Of a stretch of DNA of 64,000 nt, positions 11,039 to 22,353 are shown one piece after another. The notes under the pieces are model-generated. The model was given only the letters and a program-made list of their open reading frames with translations, had not been told where the DNA came from and ran no database searches. The DNA comes from Gymnopus androsaceus JB14. Its lineage: Eukaryota > Basidiomycota > Agaricomycetes > Agaricales > Omphalotaceae. The stretch spans positions 1 through 64,000 of the forward strand of contig ML769595.1 in the NCBI GenBank assembly GCA_009733575.1. Reading direction: 5' to 3'. Position 1 is the first letter of the stretch. Each line of letters starts with the position of its first letter. The position numbers and the translations under genes were made by a program.

Positions 11039-11505
11039 TAAGGGTGGACATGACTCCAGGTCCCGGTAAACCTGCACCTGTGGTGCAGGTACCTGGGCAT
11101 CCGAACCCTTGACCTGCGACCTGCACAAGACCTGTGCAGGTTTACCTGCAGGTACCTGCAAACCTGCACCACTATTTATACCTGCCTATAAACTCATAAA
11201 TTTGGATGAATAAGTACATGTTTTATATTAAAATGGCATAGGTATCACTACAAAGTAGCCCTACATCAAACTCAAGTCACAATTAAACCAAATTTATTTG
11301 TAAATGGACTGATTTTTAGTGTTTAGTATTCCAGGTCCGCAGGTACCTGCAGGTAAACCTGCCAACTTTGAGCAAAACTGCGACCTGCAACCTGCATAAC
11401 CCGTGGGAAACCGGTACCGGGACCCGCAGGTTAAAATACCGGCCGGTTTTCCCACGGGTTTACCTGCCGGTACCTGTTAAGGAGCTGGACTCGTGTCTAT
11501 CCTTA
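11039..11505. mobile_element. hAT-type MITE family A, copy 1 (467 bp)
   Basis: Ends TAAGGGTGGACATGACTCC and, inverted, TAAGGATAGACACGAGTCC. The flanks carry a perfect 8-bp duplication, GATCATGG (11031-11038 and 11506-11513), which is the hAT signature. The interior is non-coding with a conspicuous repeated word set (ACCTGCAGGTA, AACCTGC, GGTACCTGC) near both ends and an AT-rich middle. It is inserted in the coding sequence of a gypsy element just upstream of the protease (ATG-GAGATAAAG begins inside the right duplication). An inverted copy lies at 21903-22353. Confidence 0.92.
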
Positions 11506-11509
11506 GATC

Positions 11510-11917
11510 ATGGAGATAAAGTTGGGAGGTTTCCCATTCCGAGCTATGGTTGACTCGGGGTCCAAGTTAAACATTGTTTCTTATTTCATTCCAGAACAGG
11601 CTCAATTGGTTTTGGACACGGAAAGCATGCGTTGGAGCCTAAAGGGCATACATGGCGATGCAGAACCTCTTTGAGGAGTCATCCTCGATGCTCCCATCCA
11701 ACAGGGATCTCATATGTTCCTGCACCACTTATTTGTTTCTTCACAGAAAGTTAGTAACTAGTTCGACGTCATTTTAGGTCAACCGTTCTTGCAGTGGTAC
11801 GTGAGCCGCATCAACTACTGGCGTGAAGGACACATCAAGCTATTCCTCTGGAAAGACGGCAACAAATGCAAGATTCCAAACATTTCAGTCAGTCTTACCG
11901 ATCCCAACAACAGGTGA
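11510..11917 (+). pseudogene. Gypsy aspartic protease domain
   Basis: The reading from ATG 11510 shows FRAMVDSGSKLNIVS, a DSG-type active site of retropepsins, and about 80 residues later DVILGQPFLQWY, the ILG-type second hallmark. The frame is broken by TGA 11672, TAG 11759 and TGA 11915. The family role is maturation of the Gag-Pol polyprotein. The region just upstream was coding before the MITE at 11039 inserted. Confidence 0.75.
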
Positions 11918-12030
11918 AACACCCAAACTATGTATCAAGAACCAGAGAACAACAGTGGATGCCCCAACTTGTTTTCTCATGTTCAAGATGTAGATGAAAC
12001 CAACTACGAAGAAGGTGACGACCGCCAGAT

Positions 12031-14484
12031 TTGAAGCCAGGATTTTTAATGAAGATGCCGACTTCGACCTCCTGCTCGATGTCTGCAACTGTGGGGAGGT
12101 CAATAGAAGCCCTATTGGGCAACAATGAGTTTTCCGATTACAATTCTTTATTTTCCATCTTTCCAACTGATACTTTTGACCTTTTTCTTAGAGAATGTGC
12201 AGCGTTAACAGGTACTTATTACTTGGATATACCGAGAACTCCATGGACTTCAAGAGCATTCACCAACTCTCTGCAAAGCATTGACAACATTAATCAAATA
12301 GAACCTAAACTTATTGCCTCATTATCTTCCTTGTTTTCATCTCAAGCCACATGATCACTGCCTCCGGCTGTCAAAAAGAGACCATACAAACCAGCAGCAC
12401 GCAAATATAGACCAGTCCCAACATACCTTCCCGATACTGGTACAAACCCTGCACAATATCAACCTATCCCACCTCCAGAACCTCTTGTTCTTCCATCTAC
12501 ACCTCCTCCGAGGTCTTCCCTCAAATGTGGGACTCATGGTACTAGAGAATGACTGGACGACATGATCACAAGCATCGAACCGAATACACTCACCAAAGCA
12601 GAAATTGACCTCTTAGCTTGGATTGTCATCCACTGCGAAAAGGCTTTTGCATGGGAACACATCGAACGTGGTTCTTTCTCTCAAGAGTACTTTGATGACT
12701 ACGACATACCTGTTATCAAGCATACACCTTGACAACAAAAGCCAATCAACATCCCCAACGCCATCCTTGACGCCGTAAAGCAGGAGATCTATAAAGGAGA
12801 TCTTGCAGGGCGTTTTGAACTGACCCAATCCAGTTACCGCTCCGCATTATTCGCTGTATTAAAGAAGAATGGAGTATGCCTGGTGGTAAACCTCGAGGAG
12901 CTGAATGCAGTCTCCATTAAAGATTCAAGTCTCCTGCCCAATGTTACCAATTTTACTCATGATTTTGAGGGATTTTCCATGTACGGACTATTCGACCTAT
13001 TTTCTGGTTTTGATGCACGATGGGTATTGGTGCGCTCAAGACCTCTTCAAGCTTTCCACTTGCCCGCTGGACCTCATCAACAAGTGACACTGGTCCAAGG
13101 CCACACAAATTCGGTTCAAGAATTCCAAAGGTGTGTAGACCACTCTCTCACTCATGTACGTGATTTTGCCAGGGCACTCGTGGACGATTGTGCTTTGAAA
13201 GGCCCTCGTTCTTGATATGACTACGAGGAAATCCATCTGAATATCCAACAATTTGTTTGGGAATATGCTCAACACATGGATCTCATGCTGGGTTGTTTGA
13301 TTCAGTCGGGAATGACTGCCTCAGGTGCGAAAGTGATTCTTGCGGCTTTTAGACTGAAGATTGTAGGATCAATGGTATCATACGAGGGATGGTGGATGGA
13401 TTCGACAATGGTCTCGAAGATTCTGACCTGGCTTGTACCGGCTAATCTCACGTTGTTGAGAGGGCTCTTGGGTATGGCCAGAGTTGGTAGATGATGGATT
13501 GAAGGGTTTTCAATGATAGCTAAGCCCCTCACCACTATGCTCTGTGATATTGACAATTCCTCCTTTCATATGTCTACAGAAGCTCTAGAAGCGTTCAAGG
13601 ACCTCAAACATCGAGTCTCAATGGCACCTGTTATCATTACAGTCGACTACCCTGCAGCTCTTCTGGTCCTTTGAAAAGTCTTACAAAAGTCCAACGAAGG
13701 GTTGGTCGTTGTCGCAACCAATGGCTGTTCTTCTGGAGCTGGCTGGGCTCTGTACCAGTACCGAGACGGTCAGAAACGTCCGGCTGGGTTTGGGTCTTGC
13801 ACTTTCAATGAATGAGAGCAAAACTAGGGCCAACCAAAATCCAAATTATACGCAACCTATCAAGCTTTCAAAGAGCTGCAACATTCGATCTGGGGAATAC
13901 TATTCTGACTCAACCACAACGCGATTTCTCTTGCAAAGATGATTTCAGACCCTGACGACATGCCCAATGCTCCTATTATGCGTTGGATTGCCTACATCCG
14001 GCTTTTTGACTTCAAAACCAACCACATACCTGCCACTAACCACAAAGTCAAAGATGGCCTCTCAAGGAGACCCCTCGTTGCAGGAGAGCATATAGAATTG
14101 ACTGAGGAACAAGACACGTATCTGGATGCGTTCATTGATTACATCCATGTTTCAAAATCCGCTAAGTATATTTTTGATTCTCTGTTTATCAAATTCTCTC
14201 TGAACTATGATGATTCCTGGAAAGCACAACGAGTTTCCCATGTTGTTGCTCGATCCAATGCCCTCAAGCTCTATGAGTTTGGACAGGGTAGGGTCTCGAG
14301 ATTTTCTGATACTTTTTCTTCTTTCGGTTCTCGCTCCGCTCTCCATTTTGTTTCTTCATATGACATGCACTCACTACCTGAGTTCCTTAATAGACAATTG
14401 CCTAGATATACAGTCGCAACATACACCATGGGAGGCGAGACTTTCTCCATGGAGATCACGACTTATGACAGTTTCACATCATGA
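12031..14484 (+). pseudogene. Gypsy reverse transcriptase and RNase H
   Basis: After frame changes in 11920-12130 one frame runs on. A proline-rich linker (12353-12550) precedes the RT. RT motifs are RSALFAVLKKNG, LVVNLEELNAV, YGLFDLFSGFDAR, GHTNSVQEFQRC and ALVDDCALKG (the VDD box, about 13180-13200). RNase H follows (VVVATNGCSSGAGWALY, then KLYATYQAFKELQHSIWGI and DFKTNHIPATNHKVKDGLSR). Stops are TGA at 12352, 12550, 12730, 13213, 13492, 13672, 13813, 13906 and 14482, and TAG at 13825. Context suggests these replaced Trp (TGG) or Arg (CGA). Confidence 0.85.
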
Positions 14485-16077
14485 CAGGACTTATTGGATG
14501 TGAAACCCCATTCATTCAAAGTTCTGGATAACAATGGGAAGGATTACTGGAACGAGATTGGGAAATATCTCAAAACAGGTGTAGTTCCCTCCTACTGTGA
14601 TACGGACTCAGAAAAGTTGGCGTTTTATAAATGCACTCGGAGGTTCTTCTTCTTACAAGATGGAAAAATTTAGTTGGCTCAGAAAAGGGATGCAGAGGAT
14701 TGTCTCCCAAGGCTTGTCGTTGTTGATAAGGTTAGACAAGGCGAACTCATGGCTGAGGCCCACAACAAAACGGGTCATCGTGGTCGCGACGCGACGTACA
14801 TGCACTTAAAGCTTCGATTTTATTGGCCTAATATGTATGATGCCGTGTCATACTTTGTACGCTCGTGCATTGAGTGTCAAAAGCTGATCCAACCTCTCCC
14901 CATAGTACCACACAACATCTCTTGGCAAACTCCCTTGCTCTGACACTTCAACCTCGACAGTATTCACATGCCGGATGGTATTGGAGGCTACAAGTACATT
15001 ATCCAAGCCATCGGGCCCAATATCTTATGGATCAAGGGGGAATCCCTCAAGAAACTCAACACCCGCTCAGTCGCCAAGTTCATTTACAACAACCTTATCT
15101 GTCAATTTGGTTGTGTCCCAGTTATATCCATGGACAGTGGACCGGAGTTCAAGGAAGAAGTTCTTTTCCTTCTCCATACCCAGTACCGTTGCAAGATTGT
15201 CTTATCTACTCCGTATCACCCCCAAGGTAATGTTATGGTGGAAAGAGCTCACATCCCTCTCGTTGAGGCAATCGTTAAATCTTGCAGTGACAACATTGGA
15301 CAATGGCCCAAACATGTTGCACCCGCTCTCTTTGCAATACAAATCAGAGTTTCGAGATCCACTGGGTTTTCTCTGTTTTGTCTTCTATATGGTACTCACC
15401 CAGTTTTGTCCTTTGATCTCGCAGAATTGACATGGTCTACTCTCAATTGGGATTGGATTTTGGATACGACTGAACTTCTCGCTACTTGCATCTTGCAGCT
15501 GAAACAAAGATACCCAAAACTACAAGAAGCCAATGAATCTGTTCGCAGGACACGTCAATGCGCTATCGACGACCTTATGCGACATCATCACAACCAATTA
15601 GACTTCCACAACTACGAACCTGGCATGTACGTGTGGCTTCGCGAATCCCAGCTCAAGATGCAGAAAGGGAACAAGACTGATTGGACTTACTTGGGACCAT
15701 ATGTTGTCCACGCAAAGCGAGACTCCGGTTCTTATGTCCTTTGCGAACTGGACAGTGCAATTATGCATGGGCATGTCCACGCACAGAGACTGAGACTCAT
15801 CTTTTTCCGTCCCGATAACCAGACACTGAATTCCTCAATCCCTTCTAGGCCTAAAGTTAGACGTGCCAAGATCCATACGACTGCCCAGGCAGACACCTTG
15901 ACAACTGGGGCTGATTCTCGTTTGTACCTGACCTACTCCGAGATTCATACAGGTCGCTTCGAGGCGGTTTCTTCAAAAATACAGAATCTTGTTAATTCCG
16001 ATGCCAAGGAGGCTATCGAAACTGGTGTGTCTTCCTCCAATAGTGTCTATTTTGTTCTGCCTTTTTCTCTCCAATGA
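14485..16077 (+). pseudogene. Gypsy integrase
   Basis: The same frame continues. The zinc-binding HHCC module is visible (HNKTGH, then SCIECQK), preceded by a linker, and then the DDE core: HFNLDSIHM (Asp), SMDSGPEF (Asp) and NVMVERAH (Glu) with the correct spacing. A C-terminal GPY-like module follows (TYLGPYVVHAKRDSGSYVL). Stops within are TAG 14671 and TGA 14941; TGA 16075 is the likely natural end. The catalytic residues are intact, so loss of function is due to the nonsense codons alone. Its role is insertion of the cDNA. Confidence 0.88.
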
Positions 16078-16282
16078 TCGCATTTGAGTGCAACTCAAAC
16101 AATCCCTCTTTTGCATTTGGTTGACTTGGGCGCCTTTAGCACTCTTTTATTTCCTTATTTGAGTTCCATTTTGTCCCAACCACTTATGGTTCTTTTTGAT
16201 CGCCTGCTTTCTATTGAGTCTCTCTTTATAAAATCTCTCATTTTCTGGTGCTTCTTAAACTTGCCCTTTCTTTCCCCCCATC
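16078..16282 (+). promoter_or_regulatory. Spacer with TATA-like promoter before the gypsy third ORF
   Basis: Between the end of pol and ORF3 lie 205 bp of pyrimidine-rich DNA with CTTTATAAAATC at about 16224-16235, roughly 50 bp before the ATG, and a C-rich stretch just before the start. This resembles a small internal promoter. A short inverted word, TTGAGTGCAACTCAA, lies at 16085-16099 and a similar one (GAGTACGAGGTTGTACTC) recurs after ORF3. Confidence 0.4.
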
Positions 16283-17554
16283 ATGTCCGACTCTCCTGGC
16301 TTGGATGGAGTCCCACATTCACATACTGTTTCCAACGATATTGACATGGCTGAAGGCTACGAGTCCCGCTCTTTCAATCCTGGTGCTTTTCGGGACACGT
16401 CCACCGTGTTCTCTTCCCATTCTTCTTCTGTTGTTTCCAGTCATTCGTCTGCATCCTCCTTAATCTCCTTCTACGCGGAAGCTGAACTTCCAAACCAAAT
16501 GGCTTTGGTGCCATACATTAGTCCAGAGTTAGTTCCTATGCAGTGCAGAGTTATTGATTCTTTCAAGGACCGTTTGTCTACATGGTCGGAGGAAGAGAAG
16601 TTGTATTTCGAACATCACAACACTGTTTTTACTCGATTGGTTACTGGCGATCCCCCTCACTTCCCTTCCACAGGTTATACAAATTCTCTTCGAAGCAAGA
16701 TTTGTCATCTCTCCATCATTGCTCCCCAATACCCTCACAGTTATACTAGGACAAAGCCTGTGGCTGCTGATAACGAGTACGAGTGAGCTTGGCGAGAGTC
16801 CCACTCCGATGACCACCGAGATTGGTTAGAGTATGGCAGAGCTTGGCATGCCATTTGTATCATGTACGGCGATAATGGTTGCCAACTGATCTTTTACTTT
16901 CCTATTGCTTCTTTTACTCCCTCTAGATTGTCCAAGCATGCCTGGGGCGTTTACCTCACTATTTGTTTCATGTACAAAGAAACCGCTGAGGTCAAGCTTG
17001 GTGGAGAAGTCTTCTTCATTCCTATCACCAAATTTGTCTTTCGTTGCGATTCCGACCTTTCATTTATTGAAATCTATGGGACAGTCGCCAAGTACGGTGT
17101 CACCAATTGATACAGCATTCCACAGAACGTGTCATCCTGTCTCAGCAAGCAGTCATTCACCGTGATGGTCAAACATTTCCGCCTCCCCACCAACTCCGAG
17201 TGTGTCAATTTACGTGGCCAGCCCTTAGGCCATCTTGAAGTCCTCATCAATTGTCAATCAGGTCGTGCTCTTTACCAGAAAGCATCTTGGAATATGGTGG
17301 AAGAAGAAGTGTTCGTGTTGTGGTTGAAGACCTTGACACGGAACAAGTATTGGAGTAAGGACTGGTTTGATTTTTACTCATGTTTTATTAGTTCTAGCGC
17401 AGCAGCTCACCGTGTCTGGACCCCAGACTTCGATGCTTGTGTTGAATGGGCATTCTACGACCTCCCGGATATCTCGTGGGATGTGGAGCTGGTTTACGGT
17501 GGTTTGAATTTGTCTGGTTATTGGCAGGGTATGGTTAGGTGGTTCCATGGTTAG
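16283..17554 (+). pseudogene. Gypsy-associated third ORF, unknown function (about 423 codons)
   Basis: One frame from ATG 16283 to TAG 17554 with two internal TGA codons (16784 and 17108) and no frameshift. I recognise no domain. The first 65 residues are Ser-rich; the rest looks globular and is rich in aromatic residues and Trp (DWLEYGRAWHAICIMYG, WGVYLTICFMYK, VWTPDFDACVEWAFYDLP). I see no transmembrane helix or zinc knuckle, so it does not look like Gag or Env. It lies 205 bp downstream of integrase on the same strand and shows the same TGA-type decay, which ties it to the retrotransposon. It could be an accessory ORF of the element or a captured host gene. Confidence 0.65.
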
Positions 17555-18659
17555 TTCTGTATCCGTCATGGATCCACTTTTCCTCCCCGTGCCCACTCTT
17601 TCCGGTCACCTCCTCTACCCTCGTTCACTCTGCCATGTTTCATATTCAATTTTTTCTTGTTGTGCATATTTTTTTCTGTTCCCCGCGTCCACTGATTCCC
17701 TCTTGCCTTTGCCTGCTGCTGTTGTTTACTCACCTCCCCCTTCCTTTCGTGTTTGGTTTTCTGTGGTCATTGTGTCTCTTTCTTTATTTTTTACTTATGA
17801 GTACGAGGTTGTACTCAAACAATCCATCTCTGTAGTAGGGTTGTGTGTTCCACTCATAGGTAAGTCCTCCTTTTAATCCTTCTCTCTTACTATACATTTC
17901 TCTCCCTCTCCAATGGTCTCATCGATCTACGATTTACTATACGCTTGACAGAGATGGTGATGGCCAAGAGATAGTCATTGTCCGGGCCTCCAGCACGTTG
18001 CCAGAGCCTAGCCAACTCTGCAAGAAGCCTAGTCCACTTCTTATCAACGTGCGGGATTATGCTAAGAGGTACCCCGATGCAACTTGAACTAATCCTGACA
18101 CTTCTCCGGACGGCACGGCCCTGGCTTACCTTATATAGCACTTGTACCCTTTACTTAGTATCTTGCGCTAGAGCGCCAATTCAAGTTTCCTTCTTGCTCT
18201 TATACTCTCATTATCTGTGTGAATGGTAGTTCACCAGATTGTCCTCATCGTTGACTGTCTATGGAGTAGCAGTCCACTCTCTTCCTTTTGTCTATCAGGA
18301 TCGCGCTAGAAGACATTCTTTCGCTTTCCTCTCAGTCTTTTCGCACACACGACTCTTTTGCCACTCAAGATGCGTTGTTGTCACGCAAAATCTTTGTTCA
18401 TACAAAGCATTTGCATCCTCGTCCTACTCTATTTTCACAACACGGATATACGAGCCTGTAGACTTGTCTGTTCTTCCCTTCTCCCAGGTGAAGCACTGCT
18501 TCGACCCGACTAGCACTCTGCCCGTTCCTTCTTAGGATGGATAACTCTTCTACACCACCTAACAAGTTTGGGTGACTGAGAATTGAGGCGAAGTCAAAGT
18601 TCCAATGCAGATAATCCCGCATCTCTTATATATTGCTGCCGGGAGAATGACAAGTGTCA
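17555..18659 (+). other. Downstream region of gypsy element, possible 3' LTR
   Basis: No coding domain. TGACACTT at 18095 and AAGTGTCA ending at 18659 could be the ends of a 565-bp LTR, but no purine tract precedes the first and no target duplication flanks the pair. A second 17-bp ACTCAAACAATCC(C/A)TCT motif occurs near 17815, matching that after pol. Confidence 0.3.
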
Positions 18660-18705
18660 AACGGCCATCAAAAGATGATACAAATCAGTGATCCCATAGA
18701 ACCTC

Positions 18706-18795
18706 ATAGCAGGCCATAGCAGCCATACTACATAGTGCTCAACAGAACTATGGCTGCTATGGCCTGCTATGACCATTATCCAGGTTTTGCTGATG
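18706..18795. repeat. Short hairpin element with CAGGTTTTGCTGATG end
   Basis: CATAGCAGGCCATAGCAGCC at about 18706 recurs inverted at about 18752 (GGCTGCTATGGCCTGCTATG). The right edge, CCAGGTTTTGCTGATG, matches the terminal sequence of the MITEs at 19779 and 28842. The left end is not recognisable, so the copy is truncated or diverged. Confidence 0.55.
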
Positions 18796-19085
18796 TTATA
18801 CTTGGGATACAGAACTAAAATATTAGATAAAGAGAAATGAACAAACAACAAAGGACAATTGACTTATGCATAGCTGTCTTCCACATAATTGAATTATCTA
18901 TAAGTGAGTAGTACTACTCAAGAACAATGCTAGCATGCTGAAGACCTTGATGAACGACATTTGGCAGCATTGTGTCATTGAAGCATGTCTCCAGGCTCTT
19001 GTTCAAGACACCCATAATCAGAGTGACTTCATGTAGCATTGGGTAGCTTGAGGTTGAAACACATGGAGTTGCTTGATGACAGCTG

Positions 19086-19706
19086 TTTCGAAAAACGGAG
19101 GCCAGCCTCGGAAAAATTTGAGTTGATTGCCGGTGCCTCGGCATTAAGTAAGCGGGCGCTAATTGCTCTGCTGACGGCCTCCGACTCAGTGGAATTCGAA
19201 AGCACGTCGTGTTTGCAATCTACTATGTACTGGAGGAAAATAATATATTTGAAACTTTGAAGCACTGCTGAAAGAGATATAAGGAGGCCACAACCCAGCA
19301 GCTCCCAGCAACCATTCCATAACCATGCAGCCTTGTGAGTCATCCTGGAACAATGGTGTTGCCGTCTATGTTGGAAAATGCCTTCACCTACCACCTACCA
19401 ATCAACAACTTGCTATTGCAAGCATCTTTGCAAATCCTCACTTCCAGCTCATGCCCAGCCTCTAATTCCGCCGCAATACCATTCCCATCCAGCTTCTGCT
19501 GCACCTCAAGCACCCACCAGCAAGCTTCTTCTCAGGTTATGTGTCGCAATCGTTATTGCCCATGTCAAGAAACAAAGGAGACTTCAAGGATAATAGCTGG
19601 CGAAGACATCACGAACACCATGGCAGAGCGCTAATGCTGAAGCGCTGATGTGCCAGCCTCGGCGATCAACTCAAGTTTTTCCCGGGCTGGCCTCCGTTTT
19701 TCGAAA
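19086..19706. mobile_element. 621-bp MITE with ~48-bp inverted repeats
   Basis: The left end TTTCGAAAAACGGAGGCCAG and its inverted right copy are identical for the first 24 bp, and similarity continues through TTGAGTTGAT(C/T)GCCG. Both sides carry CAGCTG (19080-19085 and 19707-19712); because this word is palindromic it may be a 6-bp duplication or part of the inverted repeat. No transposase is encoded. Confidence 0.85.
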
Positions 19707-19778
19707 CAGCTGGAAGAGTCTATATGATAAACGGAGTGAGTTAAAAAGAAAAAGAAAGTCAAAAAAAGACATACTGTA

Positions 19779-19947
19779 CATCAGCAAAACCTGGGTGAAC
19801 TGTGGATTGCTGTGGATTGCTGTGGATTGCTGTGGGTTGCTGTACAGCACTGTACAGAAGCCCCAATACAATCCACAGAAGCCACAGAGCTGTCCAGTTC
19901 TGTACAGAGGGGGACCTTGCTGTGGGATCACCCAGGTTCTGCTGATG
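19779..19947. mobile_element. 169-bp MITE of the CATCAGCAAAACC family
   Basis: The ends CATCAGCAAAACCTGGGTGA and, inverted, CATCAGCAGAACCTGGGTGA differ by one base. TA flanks both sides. The interior is made of the repeated word TGTGGATTGC (three tandem copies plus a variant) and inverted TGTACAG. No coding sequence. Confidence 0.8.
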
Positions 19948-20269
19948 TAAGTGTAGGTTATAAGCTATCCAAAATGCCCCATTCAGCATTGGAAAGGTTG
20001 AAATGGGCAAGGTTTTGACTAGGGATCTTGCTCCTGTTGTGGATAAGATCGAGAGTAAGACTGTTAAGAGCTTTTCAATGTTGTAGTGCACAGCTGAACA
20101 GTTCAACACAGTAAAGAATAGTGATTCTGTTTATATAATGTTCAATTTTTTAGATTAACTGAAATGACATAGAAATCTGTTTCTAATGAAAAAAAAAGGT
20201 CTTTGTCATGATTGTTGCTCATTCTTCTGTTTTTCAAGGGAGATTAAGTTTTGATTGGCCTCTATGTGA

Positions 20270-21640
20270 CTTTCTTGGATGGACAAAGAAGTGATTCTTC
20301 AATCCTACCATCTATATCCCTAGTATCAACACTGAATGAGTTATCCAGGAGGATTTTCTTCATGGGCTGAGGCTGCAAATAGCCTTTCTGTACTCAAGCA
20401 TGCACATTCATATGCAATATGTCAGTTTAATCTTGTTTTGGAAGTTGTCTGCACAACTTTCTGTAGCAAAACAATGCAGAAGGTCTTCAGAACACACAAC
20501 TGAGGCTGCGTGAGGCAAGGATTGCAGTCCCATAGTACCTCGTTGCCAACTATTCAATTTGCCTCCACAAGCAAAGGATCTCAGCAACCATTCTTGATTC
20601 CAGCACCTATTGGACATATTGGAAAGGTTAGTCACTATTCAATAACTCTTATGACAATCTATTCTGATAAATTTCAGGTATATCCAGCTAATCCTGAGCA
20701 GAAAATTAGCTTGATGCAATATATGAACAATCCGGCATAATTAGTTTAAGTTTCACTGCTGACAATCCTGGGGCTCAAAAATTAGCACAAGCCAAGTTGA
20801 CAGAGATAGGGCTGGATAAAAACACATAGAATGCTCTCAAAAGTAGGTGGAATGTTTGATGGTCCACTAGTTCGGCTTTCAAGAAGGTTAATGACCAGCA
20901 GAAGTGAGTCTTATACCAATGGTGTATTCTTTAATAAAATCAACTCAAACCAATGCATCCAAAAAGCCTTTCAGTGCATGCAAATACAATCTTCAAGCAT
21001 GGCAGAACCAGGAGATGTTAAAGAAAGATTCTGTTAGCTCAAAGCTATGGTGGCAAAGGGTTCCTTATCTGCATGCAGGTGTCAGCAACTAGTTCCCCAC
21101 AACATGAGGTACCAGGCATCATGACTTCCATCCAAAAGCAAGACAAGAATGATGAGGAAAAGAGAAGATGATATTGAGAGCTAGGAGGTATTGGCAAGAT
21201 TGAAGCTAAGGACTATGCTACAGCTACAACCACTATATGCATTACTGTACAAGCCCTAGATGCATAACCCTCTACCCTATACATAAGGTAACAATGCATG
21301 AAACCATGAAGCATAACAGTATCAATGTCTGTAAGTAGTAAGTGATTGTACATATGTACCTAGCACCAAATGCAGTATACTAGCATGAGGTGTGATTGAA
21401 GTGATCAAAGGATGATCATACAAGATTATACATGTGTTAATAAACTATAAAGAAGCAAACATAAGTAAAGAACACAGCTACATGCCTAAACAAGCATGTA
21501 CTTAAGTAAGCACCAAGGGAATGTAAAGGTAAACAAAGAAAATGATAAGTAATATTCCATGTGGCATGAGATAAGATAAAGTGTTTGTAACAGCAGGCTG
21601 CCTTGCTCACATTAAAATCACTGAACATGTAAGTGACAGG
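20270..21640 (+). pseudogene. Degenerate spliced coding region, probably the 5' part of the MULE gene
   Basis: Readings such as SWAEAANSLSVLKHAHSYA, QFNLVLEVVCTTF and NLQAWQNQEMLKKDSVSSK look coding but change frame and contain stops. A likely intron lies at about 20630-20680 (GTTAGT to TTTCAG). It precedes the MULE transposase segments on the same strand with no other gene between, so it is probably the N-terminal part of that gene. I cannot name a domain in it. Confidence 0.4.
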
Positions 21641-21902
21641 GTATGTTATGCACATTGCAGGTATCTTGGACCACAATGAAGGCTGCAGGAATGCAACACT
21701 GGAGTGGCTTCCTGAAATCCACTTGCTTGAGCATGTCTATGAGGTTGCACCAACTCAACTGGATAACAGTGCTAGGTATTTCCCTTTTTAATCTATTTTA
21801 CTTGATACTCATTACTTTACACAGTCTAACTTTGATTCAAGCACACAACCAATGGATGTTCAATGGTAAATTATGCTAGAGAATGAAGACTTGGGACCCA
21901 GC

Positions 21903-22353
21903 TAAGGATGGACACGAGTCCAGTTCCTTAACACGTACCGGCAGGTAAACCTGTGGGAATACCAGCCGGTATTTAACCTGCAGGTCCCGGTACTGGTTTC
22001 CCATGGGTTATGCAGGTTGCAGGTCGCAGTTTTGCTCAAAGCTGGCAGGTTTACCTGCAGGTACCTGTGGACCTGGAATACTAGACACTAAAAATTAGTC
22101 CATTTACAAATAAATTTGGTATAATTGTGACCTGAGTTTGATGTAGGGCTACTTTATAGTGATACCTATGCCAGTTTAATATAAAACATGTAGTTCTTCA
22201 TTTCAATTTGTGAGTTTATAGGCAGGTATAAATAGTGGTGCAGGTTTGCAGGTACCTGCAGGTAAACCTGCACAGGTCTTGTGCAGGTTGCAGGCCAAGG
22301 GTCTGGATGCCAAGGTGCAGGTTTACTGGGATCCGGAGCTGTGTCCACCCTTA
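21903..22353. mobile_element. hAT-type MITE family A, copy 2 (451 bp, inverted relative to copy 1)
   Basis: Ends TAAGGATGGACACGAGTCC and, inverted, TAAGGGTGGACACAGCTCC. A perfect 8-bp duplication, GACCCAGC, flanks it (21895-21902 and 22354-22361). The sequence is the reverse complement of the element at 11039-11505 along its whole length with scattered differences and the same ACCTGCAGGTA-type words. It sits inside the MULE transposase coding sequence. Confidence 0.93.

Larger units (their letters stand above)
11004..18659 (+). mobile_element. Ty3/gypsy LTR retrotransposon, 5' truncated and mutated
   Basis: Pol domains occur in Ty3/gypsy order: protease, reverse transcriptase, RNase H, integrase. 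Gag and the 5' LTR are absent, with LINE poly-A immediately upstream. A further ORF follows integrase. From about 12350 to 16077 the same reading frame is kept with no indel but with ten TGA and two TAG codons. A 3' LTR is not certain: a candidate begins TGACACTT at 18095 and ends AAGTGTCA at 18659. The right limit is therefore approximate. Confidence 0.8.

Noticed and set aside
12350..17554. TGA decoded as tryptophan in the gypsy element
   Set aside because: Several TGA codons fall where Trp is plausible, but others replace Arg and TAG also occurs; the LINE and NLR-like gene nearby are damaged in other ways. Point mutation explains it without recoding.
17947..18659. A 713-bp LTR starting at TGACAGAGATGG
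   Set aside because: TGACA/TGTCA ends match by only five bases, there is no purine tract before it and no target duplication; the alternative start at 18095 is slightly better but also unproven.
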